A stretch of 64,000 nucleotides of DNA, from the NCBI GenBank assembly GCA_945869465.1, contig CAMBPB010000007.1, forward strand, positions 1 through 64,000, in the 5' to 3' direction. A program made the position numbers and the translations under genes. This document shows, piece after piece, positions 63,460 to 64,000 of the stretch. The notes under the pieces were generated by a model, which worked only from the letters and a program-made list of their open reading frames with translations, was not told the origin of the DNA and ran no database searches. Position 1 is the stretch's first letter; every line of letters starts with the position of its first letter. The DNA comes from Prosthecobacter debontii. Its GTDB lineage: Bacteria; Verrucomicrobiota; Verrucomicrobiia; Verrucomicrobiales; Akkermansiaceae.

Positions 63460-64000
63460 TCACTTCAGATTGAAATCCGGGCCGATCAGAAGGATTTGGG
63501 TTTTCTGAAAGGCGGCCACCCGCGAGGCGAGGCGCGAAACCGCGGATCTTGCGGGCTCCGGCAGGGTTTCCGTCACTCCGGCGCGGAGCATCGCGGCTTG
63601 CAGTCTGGTGGCAGCGCTTGGCGCCACTGACGCGCGGATGACTTCGTCGTCTTTCATCTTGTCGGGTTGTGCGAAAAGTCCTTCGAGTCCGCTCTTGGGT
63701 TCGGGCACCAGCCTGACCTCGGGGTTCTCTAACTTCGCCTCGCGCGTGACATGGGCGACGGCCTCGTGCAGGCCGCCGATCTCATCGATCAAGCCGATTT
63801 CAAGCGCCTGTTTCCCGCTGTAAACCCGACCTCCGGCGAGTGGTTCGAGTTCGCCTTTCAATGCTTTGCCGCGTCCGTCGGTCACCCGCTTTTTGAAGGT
63901 GGCATAAACTTCCGCCATCGAGTCTCTAACCAGCTTCGCCTCTTCGTCGGAGAAGCCGCGCGTCATGGTCATGGCACCCGCGTTCTTGCCGCGCTGGATG
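63460..64000 (-). CDS. sppA: S49-family signal peptide peptidase, C-terminal part (5' end outside window)
   Basis: At least 180 codons; the frame runs off the right edge. The C-terminal catalytic-domain region shows MTRGFSDEEAKLVRDSMAEVYATFKKRVTDGRG and LAGGRVYSGKQALEIGLIDEIGGLHEAVAHVTREA, which are characteristic of SppA/PfaP-type S49 peptidases (the Lys or Ser residues lie further upstream, unseen). The tail (EPKSGLEGLF ... FQKTQILLIGPDFNLK) is specific to this lineage. It degrades cleaved signal peptides in the membrane. It converges with the transglutaminase gene with 22 bp between. Confidence 0.9.
   Translation of the reverse strand, partial: IQRGKNAGAMTMTRGFSDEEAKLVRDSMAEVYATFKKRVTDGRGKALKGELEPLAGGRVYSGKQALEIGLIDEIGGLHEAVAHVTREAKLENPEVRLVPEPKSGLEGLFAQPDKMKDDEVIRASVAPSAATRLQAAMLRAGVTETLPEPARSAVSRLASRVAAFQKTQILLIGPDFNLK

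Overview
The window is GC-rich (I judge about 60-63% by eye), gene-dense bacterial chromosome. Gene content points to the Verrucomicrobiota, probably near Luteolibacter/Akkermansiaceae; this is inference. The supporting traits are an mcsA-mcsB-clpC operon, formylglycine sulfatases, a DUF6288 protein, a five-helix SdhC with a fumarate-reductase-like SdhA, a small topoisomerase A subunit, many secreted proteins, and few clear Shine-Dalgarno sequences. I saw no rRNA, tRNA, CRISPR array, prophage or standard insertion sequence.

Layout. 1-6179 (minus) is one uninterrupted reading frame of about 2,060 codons that leaves the window on the left: a secreted GDSL/SGNH esterase fused to repeated jelly-roll, InlB-type and cadherin-like modules. 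6534-14260 holds hrpA, a low-molecular-weight phosphatase, an MFS transporter and metG. 14261-19234 holds a sensor kinase, a metallopeptidase remnant, apaG, 5-formyl-THF cyclo-ligase, a secreted unknown protein and ilvE. 19292-23521 is mcsA-mcsB-clpC, a protein-arginine-phosphorylation and degradation operon. 23518-31699 is a secreted polymer-degradation set: PDZ/HEAT DUF6288 protein, transglutaminase-like protein, sulfatase and a GH95-like enzyme.

31700-46500 mixes intact genes (DksA-like protein, DNA methyltransferase, ptsI, two outer-membrane proteins, aqpZ, sulfatase, FixJ-type regulator, glgA, hsp20) with many broken ones: a VapC with its middle missing, a second PIN-toxin remnant, a hydrolase N-terminus, a frameshifted receiver, a decayed sensor kinase and a phosphoribosyltransferase with a stop codon and a frameshift. 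46529-56453 is mostly housekeeping: amt, an RlpA-like lipoprotein, lipase, HIT protein, TlpA-like protein, dxr-cdsA, EF-hand protein and the topoisomerase A subunit. 56508-59817 holds a truncated yceH joined to sdhA, with sdhC upstream and no sdhB. 60069-63437 is the circularly permuted ATP-grasp / alpha-E / transglutaminase operon, followed by a partial S49 peptidase.

Most unusual object: between sdhC and sdhA lies a roughly 450-bp cassette with a four-helix-bundle (23S-intervening-sequence/S23 family) gene, flanked by inverted arrays of 7-bp repeats (ATTGNNN) ending in a perfect 15-bp inverted repeat. It supplies the sdhC stop codon and ends 9 bp before the sdhA start codon. It looks like a small non-transposase mobile element.
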